Notes under the pieces: generated by a model | The model's database searches: none | Seen by the model: only the letters and a program-made list of their open reading frames with translations | What the model was told of the DNA's origin: nothing | In this document: positions 1 through 25,600 of the stretch, one piece after another | Numbering within the stretch: the stretch's first letter is position 1 | Layout of the letters: every line of letters starts with the position of its first letter | Program-made: the position numbers and the translations under genes | Assembly: GCA_964017155.1 (NCBI GenBank) | Contig: OZ024854.1 | Span: forward strand, 48,322,423-48,386,422 | Reading direction: 5' to 3' | Length of the DNA: 64,000 nt | From: Oasisia sp. SBJ-2009 | Lineage: Eukaryota; Annelida; Polychaeta; Sabellida; Siboglinidae

Positions 1-72
1 ACAATGTGGAAGAGCATGGAGTGATGAAGACACTTACAATGTGGAAGAGCATGGTGTGATGAAGACACTTAC

Positions 73-94
<22 letters not shown>
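1..94. repeat. 35-bp tandem repeat spanning the MKLN1 exon 13 donor
   Basis: Two full 35-bp units plus the exon copy are visible, and the array continues left of base 1. Read on the minus strand, each unit holds the last 21 nt of exon 13 (ending TTCCACATT) followed by the donor GTAAGTGTC and a few intron bases. Every unit therefore carries a complete 5' splice site. The exon-proximal copy at 67-72 (acttac on plus) is the one used in the gene model. Confidence 0.85.
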
Positions 95-12044
<11,950 letters not shown>

Positions 12045-12500
12045 GTTTTGTTTCGGCATGGTACGCACTACCGACCTTCTTATTTTCTCATTGGTTCATT
12101 ATCACTAGAAACCTTGACCTTAACTCGAATCACCTTTGAACCAGAGCAATTAGCTAGGAGCTTGACTCCCCCCCGATGGAACAAAACGCGCACAAATCTC
12201 GCTCAATCTCGGACGTCTCGTCGTTTAGAAGGTATCTGTTTTAAGTTGGTATACCATCCGTGTGAGGGCGCTGTGTGTTTGAAGTGCCCCAACTCGGATG
12301 GATTAGCTCCGTTTGAACTCCCACATGAGGCGGAACTAGGATTAGAGTGCGAGCATTGAACAGCTAGAACAACGAAAAGAGCATTTGTTGCTTACAGAAA
12401 GATATAATAACCAAACCATGTTTCTTAGGCAACCTCTGCATAGATTAACATGGCGAACTTTAGGAAATCCAACGAAGAGCACGGTAATGTTTTTGTGGCA
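12045..12500. promoter_or_regulatory. Probable bidirectional promoter between MKLN1 and CPT2
   Basis: The MKLN1 start codon (12042-12044, minus) faces the CPT2 gene (first coding ATG 13667, plus). This stretch is richer in CpG than the flanking introns (aaacgcgcac, ctcggacgtctcgtcg, ccggtcgcggtcgtatt) and has no transposon. The MKLN1 start lies in AACATGGCGGCGAA, a YY1-like context. A candidate donor (gcacggtaatg, about 12480) could end a CPT2 5' UTR exon that joins the acceptor at 13660. No TATA box was recognised. The assignment rests on gene arrangement and composition only. Confidence 0.55.
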
Positions 12501-13660
12501 TGACAGATGTAAACATTCGTCCGGTCGCGGTCGTATTAGTCGCGTTCAGCTGGTGTTGTTTGTGCAGTCTGTGTCTGAATGCGATTGCGATTTCTATAAA
12601 TAGTTTCTGATTAGCTTCATTAACACCGTCGCCTTTGTGTACCGTATTATGTCATTCAAAGTCTCCGATTCATGAGTCATGTAACCATAATACAAATACG
12701 ATTTTATTGTTGCAATAACATTATAAATATAATACCGCATAGGCCATAGCCATGGCATAGCCATAGAATAGAGACATTTTATATAGTCTGTCATATAATT
12801 ATAGTCTCATAGGCATAGACATGGTCATGGAGAGCTTGTTTTTGGAGTTAATGTTCTAAAAAAGGCTGACTAGTACAATGAAACTTTATAAGATCATATA
12901 ACATTGTAACCACACTATATATGCAGACTAGTCAGTTAATATAACCTTGCAGAGTGCTGAAGACAACAATACTTAAATAAGTTGTACTTCAATCGAGCTA
13001 GTTCAAAGACATTCTGTCTCAGTCTCATGGTGTCGTTTGATTTGTCAACATTATACATTAAATTATTTACATAATTATAAATGTAATCACAATTGCTAAA
13101 TGTTTTGTTAATTGGACAAATGGTTTAAAAAACAAAAAATCTGTAAAACTTGTTTTCACAATATAGAGAATATAATTTTTATTATTGTTAGTTTTACTAG
13201 AGGTCGAGTGACATCACATATGTCATGTCAGCAAATGGTTGACTATTAATTATATCATCATTAATGTAAAATATATAAATGTAATCAAAAGTAAATGTGG
13301 TAGCCTTTCAATTTGTTTCTTGAAAATAATTTCAGTATTTCTTCTCTCACCAATGGCTATAACTGAATATAGTAAAGCTGACATGTAGCATTTAAAACAG
13401 ATTTGCCCAAACCTTTTTAAGGCAGCAGGAAGCTTCTAGCACAGGTCCTAACTTGCCAAAATGAGTCGACCATACTCACATTATGCACTGTGTTAAGTAT
13501 ACAACTGTTATCATATTTGTACTGTTTTCTTTAAGTCCATTATCTAAAAAGATGTGTTTTAATTGTTCTATTACACTGCCCAAGCCATAAGATAAAAGAT
13601 GAGAGGATGTGAGACATGTTGTCTGCTTGGAATGTAGATTGTTATTGTCTTGTATTGCAG
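12500..13660. other. Presumed CPT2 5' UTR intron, no gene
   Basis: AT-rich DNA with no coding frame recognised. It ends in the acceptor tgtattgcag at 13651-13660, just ahead of the first CPT2 coding exon, so it is probably intronic if transcription starts near 12.4 kb. Confidence 0.4.
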
Positions 13661-13666
13661 CTGCAG

Positions 13667-16600
13667 ATGTCCAGAATGGGCCGTCTGCCCCACCTAGCTG
13701 CCTCCTGCAGGTGCTACACTGGGTGAGTTGTTGTTGACGTTAATGACTTCCATGCAAGTCATTCACATGCAAAAAAGCACACTTGATTAATTCAAGACTG
13801 GCAACAAATAACCTTTGGCTAAGATCTTGTCGCCCATCACTCACTTATAAAATTGTGCCCGGCATCAATGACGTAAAAGTGATCGAAGAGGCAAAATAAC
13901 ATTGCTCAGTTGTGCTGCAGTGATTAACCTGGTTTTGAGGAACCAGCGAAGACAAGGTCCTAGCTAGGACAAGTGCAACGTGGTATATAATTGATTATAC
14001 TCGTCTTTCATAAGTGTTCCAGGGCTGCCAATTGCTCCATGAATTAATCGTCACATGTTCTTTTATATCCCAAAGTGAGATGGGACTGACATTAACATGA
14101 TTACCAAGTCATTACACAGTCCACAATGTTGACAGCCAAGTTTATGCCAAATATTATATATCATGCCTGTCCAGTCCTATCCGGATATTGAACCCAGGAT
14201 CCTGGTTAGCCAGGCAAACATGCTAACCACTACACTATCACATGAAATACGTAGACCAAAGAGCTGTGATGACTCATCTTCATCCATGGCTGTGTTCTTT
14301 GTCTCCATCTAGTCCTTTCGTTCTGCACATTTCCCCATTACATACAATGTTGCCAATAACCATGCATGTAAACCTTTAACACTTTTGGTATGAAACATTT
14401 CACGTGGCATCATCGCATTATTCCGCTGGTGACTCTTCTCTCTACAGTGACGATTTCCTGCACAAGAGTATTGTTCCGACCGACCACTTCCAGAAGAGTC
14501 TTCCCCGACTCCCTCTCCCTGAGCTCCCGAAGACCTGCGAGCGTTATCTGAATGCACAGCGCCCCCTGTTGACGGAGGAACAATTCAAACAGACGGAGAA
14601 GGTTGTGGCAAACTTTAGGGATGGAGACGGCAAAGGTTTGTTTTTGGAGAAATGGAATCCTATTAAACATTTTGGCAGAATTTTTTCTTGCACCCTCCTG
14701 TCTAATTGATAAATTTAAACATTTGTTAAATTATATTAAGCTGTATTGGAGCAATTTGTAGATTTTTTTATGAGTTTGTATGAATACAACTAGGGGAAGA
14801 CCAAACATATAAAAAGTATCCCAGAAAAATAAAATATAGTATATCTCAGGAAATTATTAGATCCATAGAATCTACAGTGTTGAACATTTGTTCATGCCAT
14901 GAATGAACCTAGTTTTAATCTTATAACATTTTATGTTTAGTTTTTATTTGGTTTCTTCCGTCTGTTGTTTGACATTCTGTGTCACATATTACAGATTTAC
15001 AGAATGAACTTGTGCAACAGAACAATCGCAACAAGAACACAAGTTACATCTCAGGTGAGTGCTGTGGCAGAAACAAAATTAAGATATTCAAATAGACATC
15101 AAATCATTCATTTTCAATCACATCTTATCCTACCTCAGATTGTTGCTATTATTATATAGTAATATATACTCAGTGTGCACTTATGCCAGTTAAACTAATT
15201 TAATTAACAAATAGCTCTCCAATATTTTCTTAGCATTTCAAATATGTGTCTTTAATCTCTTTGCAGTAAAATAAACTGATTGTGTTACACCACATTTTCA
15301 GCCATTTTTGTGACATATTTTGCTTGTTTCTGTTCTGGATCCAGTGTACTGGTCCCTCTTTCTAGCTTACAAATGACCTCCTCCTCTTGTTCTACTCACT
15401 GGCCACTTTTGCTATGGCAGTTCACATGTTCGTATGTTTATCACTTTCTGTATCCTTGCAAGCCAGGTGTCGTTGCACTGCGCTACAGTACCCCTGGCTG
15501 ATCATCTCTGTAAACCGCAACAGAGAGCGGAATTGAACTAGAGAACTATAACAATTGATTTCACCAGTTGCTATTGCATCAACCATGAGAACAGCGCAAA
15601 TATCTACCCCACCGATACACGCCTGATGGGAATGCCAATAAAATGACCCATTCGCATCTTAAACATTACATGTAACATGAGCAGCATAAGGCTGAAATCA
15701 CCCAAAATGATATAACATGACTGGAGGCCAACCACACTCCTCATGAGTGACGTCATTGGCTGAGGTTAAAAGAGGATGTTTACGAAAGGCTGTGCCAGGG
15801 ATAGTGAAGGCTGGTACATGTATAACCAGCAGCAGCAACCCCTTGTTTCTGCACTTATTAGCTAAACACATTTGTTTGTGTCTGAAAAGAAATGTGTCCC
15901 TTAAAAATGTGTCCTTCCTACCCAAGCTAACTGGAATGACAGGAAATAAAAATAACAAACAATTTTCTTGAAGATAAATAAAAATCAGATGGAGAGCAGT
16001 TGTTTGAAGTTGTGTGATGTTTGCTTTAAAAAAGGTCAGTTTTTATATAGCGCAGTATCCAGTCCATAGGACTGCTCAAAGCGCTTTTACACATTACTTC
16101 CCCGGCAGACCTGTTCAATCACAATACCCTCTCAACTTCTCTGGGAAGCATCCAGCCACATGCTACAATTAATGTGCGAAAGGCTGCGCGTACACATATC
16201 CACCACTGCCAGGTACTCATTTATACAGCTGAGTGAACTGGAGCAATGTAAAGTGAAAACACTTGCCCAAGGTTTTAACACTGCAGCACATGATTCGAAC
16301 CCGGGTTCTCTTAGTCGAGAGTGTGGAGGTCTACACCTGAGCCACTGCGACTCTTTAGATGTCGCTGTCTCAACATGAAGTTGGTTGTCTTGGTTGTAGC
16401 GCCCTGGTCAGACATGTACCTCAAAGGACGCATGTCAGTTGTACTCAACCACAACCCCTTTATAGCGTTCAATGACGACCCACGGCCTGGATACAACGAC
16501 CAGGTAGGTTTACTTACACTTCTTTAATGCTGCTTCACACAGTCATAATTACAATTATTTTAAGTTTATTATTACATTAATAACTAAAAAATTTATCTTG

Positions 16601-19600
16601 AGTTCTGGGAACTGTTCATGTTTAATTAAAAATTTACAATGCTGGCAATTGTTAATGGAATAATAAATTATTTCTTTACGTTTTTAATGTGATAGGAAAT
16701 AACAGTCACACGTCACATTTGTGCGTCACCAACAGTCATGTGATCCTCTCAGTCATCACTGGCTAACTCTTTAAACATGTACCACAGCATAACAAGTCAT
16801 TGCTTTGCCATTACTGTTACTTGTTCCAAAATATATAAACAGTCGACTGATCACTGTGAAGCTTGTGTAGCTTGCAAAATTGTGTAGTTTCTTGAAACGG
16901 TAATAGTGAGGTGACGTTTAGCCAAATCCATTGTACTTTGTGTCATTCGGCCAAAAATCACCATTGCATTTGCAGACATTATTATTGCTAGGTGTGACTT
17001 GGCCTGCTTACTAATTCTGAGAATCCTAAATATTTGAGTGTTAAATATTAATTTGTGAATGTTATTGAGATTGCACAATGCTGACCATCGTATGGGTCAA
17101 AGTAAGTGAACTGTTTTGCAGAATCATCTTTGAATTGTTTTTGCATGTGCCAGACTTGGGTTATTTATTTCCACAGCTGATCCGAGCAACCAACTTAGTG
17201 GTGTCGTCGCTGCGCTTCATGAAGACCCTTCGCTCCAACGTCCTTGAACCCGAGGTCTTTCATCTGAACCCGGAAAAAAGTGACACAATGGAGTTTCGCA
17301 AATTTGTGCGGTGGCTGCCAAAATCGGTGTCATGGTACGGGGCCTACTGGTACAAGGCCTTCCCCCTTGACATGAGTCAGTACTCCAAGTTGTTCAACAC
17401 CTCACGTATACCCAGGTAACCATTGCAGTCATAAGGCTGCTCTTGTGATATATACGTATTTTAAAATGTGTAATCTCCCAAGTTCTCCAACTCCTGGATG
17501 AATTGGGAAGATCCTAAATCCATAAACTGTTGTAGCAGTTCAACCCAATGCATATAAAACAGACCAAGACGTGTTTCAAAATACTGTTACCTTTGATCAA
17601 TAATGACAAATTTTAAATGCCTATAATTTAAAAACAATGCAGAATTTTTGGTTGTTATGATGTAAAAAACAAGACATTTTGATTTTTTTTTTAATGGACT
17701 CCATGAGTTCTCTAGACAACCAGATGAATTTGTTAGAAGTATAAATCCACGAAACATACCTGTAGGCCTGCTAAGTCACATGCAAAACTGATGGAGAATT
17801 TGGTTTACAAACATAAAAGAAACAGAGAAATAGTTTTATAATATAGTTGTTTAATGCCAATAATATTTATTTTATGACTAATTGTACACTCACGTAGCTA
17901 ACACCCTATGATGTGTGTGTGTTGTGGGATGATAAAAATACAAATTATGATATAGGAGGTGGCAGCATTAATGTGTTACTTGTTGGCATGTTGATAGAAC
18001 ATACACTCAATAAATACATGTTGCTCAACAACCAGCTTAAAATTGAAGTCGTGTAATTGGGTTTTGTTGTATCTGATGTCGATGTGTGTCTTTGTGTTCT
18101 AGACCCGTGAAAGATGAAATTTTCACCGACATGTCAGCACGCCACCTGCTGGTCATCAGGAGAGGCAACTTTTACGTTGTTGATGTTCTCGACAAAGATG
18201 GTTAGTTTATATCATAAAACATGTGGTTAAAAAGAGAGTTTCAACCAATTTTGACATCCTAAGTTATATGACAATATGATTTTGTTTCACTGAGCTTTTA
18301 TTTTGTTTCGCTCACTGTTTTCATCATTAACCCTGTATAATAAACACCTCCCAGGGTCCATGATGTGAGATGTAGACCAAGCAGACTTTTACTGTCACAG
18401 CATACATCACTTGAATCATTTACTGAAGGTGGAACGTCACCGGCATTTGTCAACTAAACGGAAGGAGTTGTCAGGCACACGACTGTCACTCAAAGGAAGG
18501 AGTTGACAGAAACATTCAGTCATAACACCCCAGTGGAGACTGGAGCTGACAAAACTGCCGGTGATGTGTGGTCATCTGATTGTGGTTGTGTGACAGGTAA
18601 CATCCTGGCAGGTGAGGAAATACAGGCGCACCTCAAGTACATCATGGATGACCGGTCACCTGAAACTGACCACCCTCTCGGGGTGCTGACCACCGCTGAC
18701 CGTGACACCTGGACCAACCTGAGACAACAGCTGGAGGCTGCAGGTAGGTCACCTTGATGTTTAACAGGCACATATGGGTCGCCTTGACCTTTGTAGAGAA
18801 CACAAGTACATAACTTCACCTTTACAGGGGCAACATGTAGGTCACATTGACCAACATAGATCACCTTGACCATTATAGAGGCAACATATAGGTCACCTTG
18901 ACCATTTCAGAAGCAACATGTAGATTACCTTCACGTCAACTTGACTTTTATACAGTCGACATGTATATTACCTTCACCTTTACACAACCATCATGTAGAT
19001 TACATTCACCTTCATGGAGGGTGGTTGTAGATTATCTTGACTTTTCCAGAGACAGCATTGATCACACTGACTTATACACATCTGTTTTGAAAATGCCAGT
19101 ACAATGTACAATAGCCTACTATCTCGCAGTGCCAAATTAGGTTTCATTCTCAACTTAAATTCATGCTTACCATATCCAGACAGTGCTACTTTCTGGTAGG
19201 TGGTTATAAAATTCACAATTCAGTTAGTTCAGTTAACTTGAGACTTACGCAGTTAATGGGCTAATAAAGATTTCTGTATATTTCAATAGCCATATGTAAT
19301 ATTTATATGCATGAAAATCAAGACTAACCGGTAATCTTTTTAGCTTTGATGTTTTATCTGCTCTAGTAATTAAATCTGGAGCCAGAGATTGATGAAGGAG
19401 TGAAATACACTCAAGCCTAACTGTACGATCACTCCAGTGTTGTAGCCACTTCATAGAGGGTGACCCTAGGTTAGTCCAAAGTATGTTCCTCCTACAATAA
19501 CATGTAACCAACATTAATCTGACTATTAAGGTCACTTTTGGCACTGGACAAGTGCCCTGAGTAATAAGCTGACCTTATTAGTTGGACTGATTGTCTACAC

Positions 19601-22600
19601 GTTCCCCCTACAATAACATGTAGACAACCAGTCCCACTAATAAGGTCACCTTGGTAATCAGGTCACTTGTCCAGTGCCAAAAGTGACCTTAATAGAGAGG
19701 TAATTTTTATTGTTAAGGAAATGGCGAGAAGCTGCGTCTCATCGACAGTGCCCTCTTTGCCCTCGCCCTCGACGACACCGGCCACGAGGACGTGAGGCAG
19801 ATCTCAAAGTCCTTCCTCCACTCTGATGGGGTAAACAGGTAAGAAGGGTAACTAACTACAGTGTAGTAACAACCATTGTAGGGTAAGCAGGTAGGCATCA
19901 TCAGTGTGTCTCACCAGCCACGCCAAGACGTCTAGGAAAAATATTACAATGGCCCATTTCCTTCTGTGGCTGGTGCTCACAGCTTCTCTGAGCTCATTTT
20001 GGATATTATAGTTCATTCTGCTCCCCTTTGCTAAAGTAAAGGTATTTTGATAGTCCTGCGTACTTGTGATGCCACTGAGGTGATTATGTTTTATTACGGG
20101 GAAGTTATGAATTCACTTCAAGATGCCTGCAAATGGCAGGTCTGACTTTGACTAATTCGGTCCAAGTTAAGTGATATATGCAACTGTCAGGTTACCGTTA
20201 TGGTCAGACAGTGGGCAGTGCAAACTACCAGGAAGTCATTCGCAACTTTAAAAAAATGACTGTTCATTCAGATTATCAATGTGGCTGCTAAGGTAGGGTT
20301 TAACTGTACTAATCTATTAAATATCATCTTACAGTGATCCATTTAATTATACCCATTACACATGCCAACCAGTTATAGTGGTAACCATAATTACCAGAAT
20401 GCATTAGTTAGTCTTGTGTTAGTACATTATTTTCCTGCCAGGTGGTTTGACAAATCCTTCTCGCTGATCTTGGACAAGAACGGGAAAGCGTGTGTGAACT
20501 TTGAGCACTCGTGGGGTGATGGGGTCGCTGTGCTGAGGTATTTCAACGAGGTATTCACTGACACGACAACTCGCCCCCGAATCAACCCTGACTCACGACC
20601 TGCACCGGTTGACTCGGCCAGTGCTGTCCTCAAACTAGGTCAGTTATTGGTGGAATTTTGTAGACAGCTGTCCTCAAACTAGGTCAGGTATTGGTGGAAT
20701 TTTGTAGACAGCTGTCCTCAAACTAGGTCAGTTATTGGTGGAATTTTGTAGACAGCTGTCCTCAAACTAGGTCAGTTATTGGTGGAATTTTGTAGACAGC
20801 TGTCCTCAAACTAGGTCAGTTATTGGTGGAATTTTGTAGACAGCTGTCCTCAAACTAGGTCAGTTATTGGTGGAATTTTGTAGACAGCTGTCCTCAAACT
20901 AGGTCAGTTATTGGTGGAATTTTGTAGATAGCTGTCCTCAAACTAGGTCAGTTATTGGTGGAATTGTGAAGACAGCTGTCCTCAAACTAGGTCAGTTATT
21001 GGTGGAATTTTGTAGACAGCTGTCCTCAAACTAGGTCAGTTATTGGTGGAATTTTGTAGATAGCTGTCCACAAACTAGGTCAGTTATTGGTGGAATTTTG
21101 TAGACTGCTGTCCTCAAACTAGGTCAGTTATTGGTGTAATTTTGTAGACTGCTGTCCTCAAACTACGTCAGTTATTGGTGGAATTTTATAGACAGCTGTC
21201 CACAAACGAAGTCAAATGCAGATTGTGTTTTGTGCATTTTTAGATTTCACTGATTATAAGCTTAACAATTATACCGTATTTCTTTAAATATCTTTGATAG
21301 TTTTTTATGTGTTTAAGAAAATTCATTATTAAAGCTTTATGACATTTTGAGATATTGATACATTTGAACTAATAATACATGCCATGTGTTACTGGATTTT
21401 TTTAAATTTAAAACTACAGTGTACACATTAAAAATATTTCTTATCTGCCCAGGTGGACAGACGTATGGGGCTCATGTGTAAAACACACCAGGGCGATCTA
21501 ACACCTGGCGGGTCATGTGTAGAACACACTTGTGTGACCTAACATCTGGCGTGTCATGTATAGAACACACTTGTGTGATCTAACACTTGGCGGGTCATGT
21601 ATAGAACACACTTGTGTGACCTAACACCTGGCGGGTCATGTGTAGAACACACCAGTGTGATCTAACACCTGGCGGGTCATGTGTAGAACACATCAGTGTG
21701 ATCTAACACCTGGCGGGTCATGTGTAGAACACACCAGTGTGGCCTAATACCTGGCATGGTAGTGTATAGAACACACCAGTGTGACCTAACACCTGGCATG
21801 GTAGTGTATAGAACACACCAGTGTGACCTAACACCTGGCGGGTCATGTCTTGCAGAATGTAGGGGGTGTCATCAGCGAATGTTGGTCATGTGACAGTCTC
21901 AAGATGATCTGAACAGTGGGAGGGGGGTTGTTGGTTCCTGATGGAAGTGGCACTAGCAAGTCTAGGCTCCTCTCAATCTCTTTTTTGCCTCATTCTGAGG
22001 GACTTATCACTCAGAGCCGATCACATCTAGGTATCTGTATTAACCCATCGGCCCCGTCCACCTACACTTTTTTTTTTCCTCATCTTCAACCACCTGAATT
22101 AATTAAGCTGACAGTGTTTATGGTACACAGAGGATGAAGACAGTAGTGGGTTTATGTTTCCAGAATTTACGTTGACACAAGGAGTGAAAGAAGGAATCAA
22201 ACAGGTGAAGGAAGAGTTCAGCCAACGTGCAGACAGTATCCTGTTGAACTACATCCAGTACGGAAGGTTTGGGAAGAATTTCCTCAAAAAACAACGACTA
22301 AGTCCGGATGGCATGATGCAGCTAGCTATCCAGGTATGCTTTTTCTTTCTGGCTACATGTATTGCGGTCACCTGTTTTTGGGCTTAGCATGTCTTTGCCA
22401 TCTTTTTCTAGGCTTACTGTATCTTGTTTTAGCATAGCAATAGATTGTCATATCTTTCATCGCTTACAATGCTACTGTTATGTTGCTCTAAGCTAACCAT
22501 ACTAATGCCATCTCTTCCTTGGCTTACTGTTTCTAATAAATGGTCAGTATATTAGGGTAAATAACTTTTTCTAAAAATGTGTTAAACCTTTTCAGTGGGC

Positions 22601-25600
22601 CTTTTCAACCACCAGTCAAACGACCCAATCAGAGTGCTGAAGACTGGTCCAGTTACTGTTATGAAAACTGTTTTTTATTCATTTTTTTATAAGATGAGTA
22701 ATTTTTGAGATCTGAAAATAAATAAAAATATGACAGTTTGCCAGGAGCAGGATGCTTAGAGAGTAGTAGTATCATGATGTGACCTGATTGACCTTGCCCT
22801 GGCAGCTGGCATACTACAAGCAGTATGGGCAGACAGTGGCAACGTATGAGTCCGCAAGCACCGCCGCCTTCAAACACGGACGCACGGAGACAGTTCGCTC
22901 TGCAACCATGGCAACGAAGAACGCATGCAAAATGTTTGGACAAGGAAGCAAGGCGAGTGCGTCAGAAGTACGAGCCGCATTGGAGGAATGTTCCAAGGTT
23001 CACGGACAGCTGACGAAGGATGCTGCCATGGGTGAGTCACAAAACACAGCGCTGACGAAGGATGCTGCCATGGGTGAGTCACAAAACACATGGACAGCTG
23101 ACGAAGGATGCTGCCTTGGGTGAGTCACAAAACACATGGACAGCTGACGAAGGATGCTGCCATGGGTGAGTCACAAAACACATGGACAGCTGACGAAGGA
23201 TGCTGCCATGGGTGAGTCACAAAACACATGGACAGCTGACGAAGGATGCTGCCATGGGTGAGTCACAAAACACATGGACAGCTGACGAAGGATGCTGCCT
23301 TGGGTGAGTCACAAAACACATGGACAGCTGACGAAGGATGCTGCCTTGGGTGAGTCACAAAACACATGGACAGCTGACGAAGGATGCTGCCTTGGGTGAG
23401 TCACAAAACACATGGACAGCTGACGAAGGATGCTGCCATGGGTGAGTCACAAAACACATGGACAGCTGACGAAGGATGCTGCCTTGGGTGAGTCACAAAA
23501 CACATGGACAGCTGACGAAGGATGCTGCCATGGGTGAGTCACAAAACACATGGACAGCTGACGAAGGATGCTGCCATGGGTGAGTCACAAAACACATGGA
23601 CAGCTGACGAAGGATGCTGCCATGGGTGAGTCACAAAACACATGGACAGCTGACGAAGGATGCTGCCTTGGGTGAGTCACAAAACACATGGACAGCTGAC
23701 GAAGGATGCTGCCATGGGTGAGTCACAAAACACATGGACAGCTGACGAAGGATGCTGCCATGGGTGAGTCACAAAACACATGGACAGCTGACGAAGGATG
23801 CTGCCATGGATGAGTCACAAAACACATGGACAGCTGACGAAGGATGCTGCCTTGGGTGAGTCACAAAACACATGGACAGCTGACGAAGGATGCTGCCTTG
23901 GGTGAGTCACAAAACACATGGACAGCTGACGAAGGATGCTGCCTTGGGTGAGTCACAAAACACATGGACAGCTGACGAAGGATGCTGCCATGGGTGAGTC
24001 ACAAAACACATGGACAGCTGACGAAGGATGCTTCCTTGGGTGAGTCACAAAACACATGGACAGCTGACGAAGGATGCTGCCATGGGTGAGTCACAAAACA
24101 CATGGACAGCTGACGAAGGATGCTGCCTTGGGTGAGTCACAAAACACAGCGCTGACGAAGGATGCTGCCATGGGTGAGTCACAAAACACAGCGCTGACGA
24201 AGGATGCTGCCATGGGTGAGTCACAAAACACAGTGCTGGTCTGTGTCATCTGTATGTAGAAATGTCTGAGCATATCGTCATCTGTTCCACATATCTTGGA
24301 CTGAAACAGCTGTGCAAGTTCATCAATGTGGTTTGCAGGTCTTTTTAGTTCACCCCCCAGACCTTTGATTTGACGGTAGGGATCTTGAACACTAATAAAC
24401 CATTGGCTCTGTCTCTCACTGGTGGCGCTGTTATTTAATGTAAGCAGCAATGCAACTGCACCTTAGACAACAATGGATTTGTTTAATGTAAGCTCAGTTG
24501 TTGAGGTTCTTACCTGTTTACTTGTGCACTTACATTGAACTATTTACATACTCCATCCCATTATCAGAATTCCAAATTGAAGCAGTTAAATTAGGTTATT
24601 ATACACCATTTTTAAACCAGTAGGCCTAATGGCACACTCTTCATGGCTACATGAGTCTAACGTGCACAAAGTTTAACCCAGGCATTGGCAGCAAGCCCAG
24701 GGGCTATTCCAGACAGTAAGATAATAAACAAGACAGGATGCTCAAACCTTGCATTTGCTAAATGAAATTTCAAGCCATTATCCATGAGGGCACATTTGCA
24801 AATACTGACTAATCTGATGGGATGCCACTATTTTACCCTTCACGCAATTACTTTTGAAGAATTGTTGCTGTGATATGCATGTTTATGTGACATGGAACAA
24901 TTGTGGAAAATTGTATTAAATATTATGAACAATTGTAGTAACTATGCAGAAAAAGTATGATGTTATTATTTGATCTCACCGTGTATTCAAAGTATCACTT
25001 TGTGGTTATTAGCAGTCAGTGAGTAATCTGAAAAGTAATGTCGATGTTCTCTGACTTAGTAATTGACCAGTTCGTTGTGTCTGTGGACAGGTCAAGGGTT
25101 TGACCGCCACCTGTTTGCTCTGCGCTACCTGGCCGAAGCGAGCGGTCAGTTACCAGAGCTGTACACTGACCAGGCATACAAGGACCTCAACCATGTGATC
25201 CTCTCAACGTCCACTCTCTCTAGTCCAGCAGTCTTCATTGGAGGCTTTGGACCAGTCGTCCCTAATGGCTTCGGAATCGGTCAGTTTCTCCTGGTGTAGA
25301 AAGATTCTGTGAACTGTTGTCACTGTTGTCATTGATTGCATTTGTATTTCATAAACAGTATAGAACTTTTTTTGTAACTTTACATCTAAAGTTGCGTGTT
25401 ACTCATTTCTTAATAAAATATTTCTAATGTTTTATGCACTGTATATGCCCCAATATTTTTAATCTGTAAGCTTTAAGCATTGTTCACAATTTTAATATTT
25501 CATGTTCACATTTGTAGAAAAACTCAAGATCCTAAATGTACCCTGTTGGCATTGTAGATAAGGCAGGTTTGTTAAAGTACACAGCCTTTAAATGACAGAG

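Noticed and set aside
14183..14255. tRNA gene
   Set aside because: It has A- and B-box-like words but no cloverleaf pairing, and continues into a SINE body shared with 49960-50065.
18503..18757. ORF beginning upstream of CPT2 exon 7
   Set aside because: It is the exon 7 frame read back through the acceptor at 18596; the family sequence starts at GNIL.
23004..24236. CRISPR-like array
   Set aside because: The 46-bp units are contiguous with no unique spacers, and the genome is eukaryotic; it is a minisatellite.
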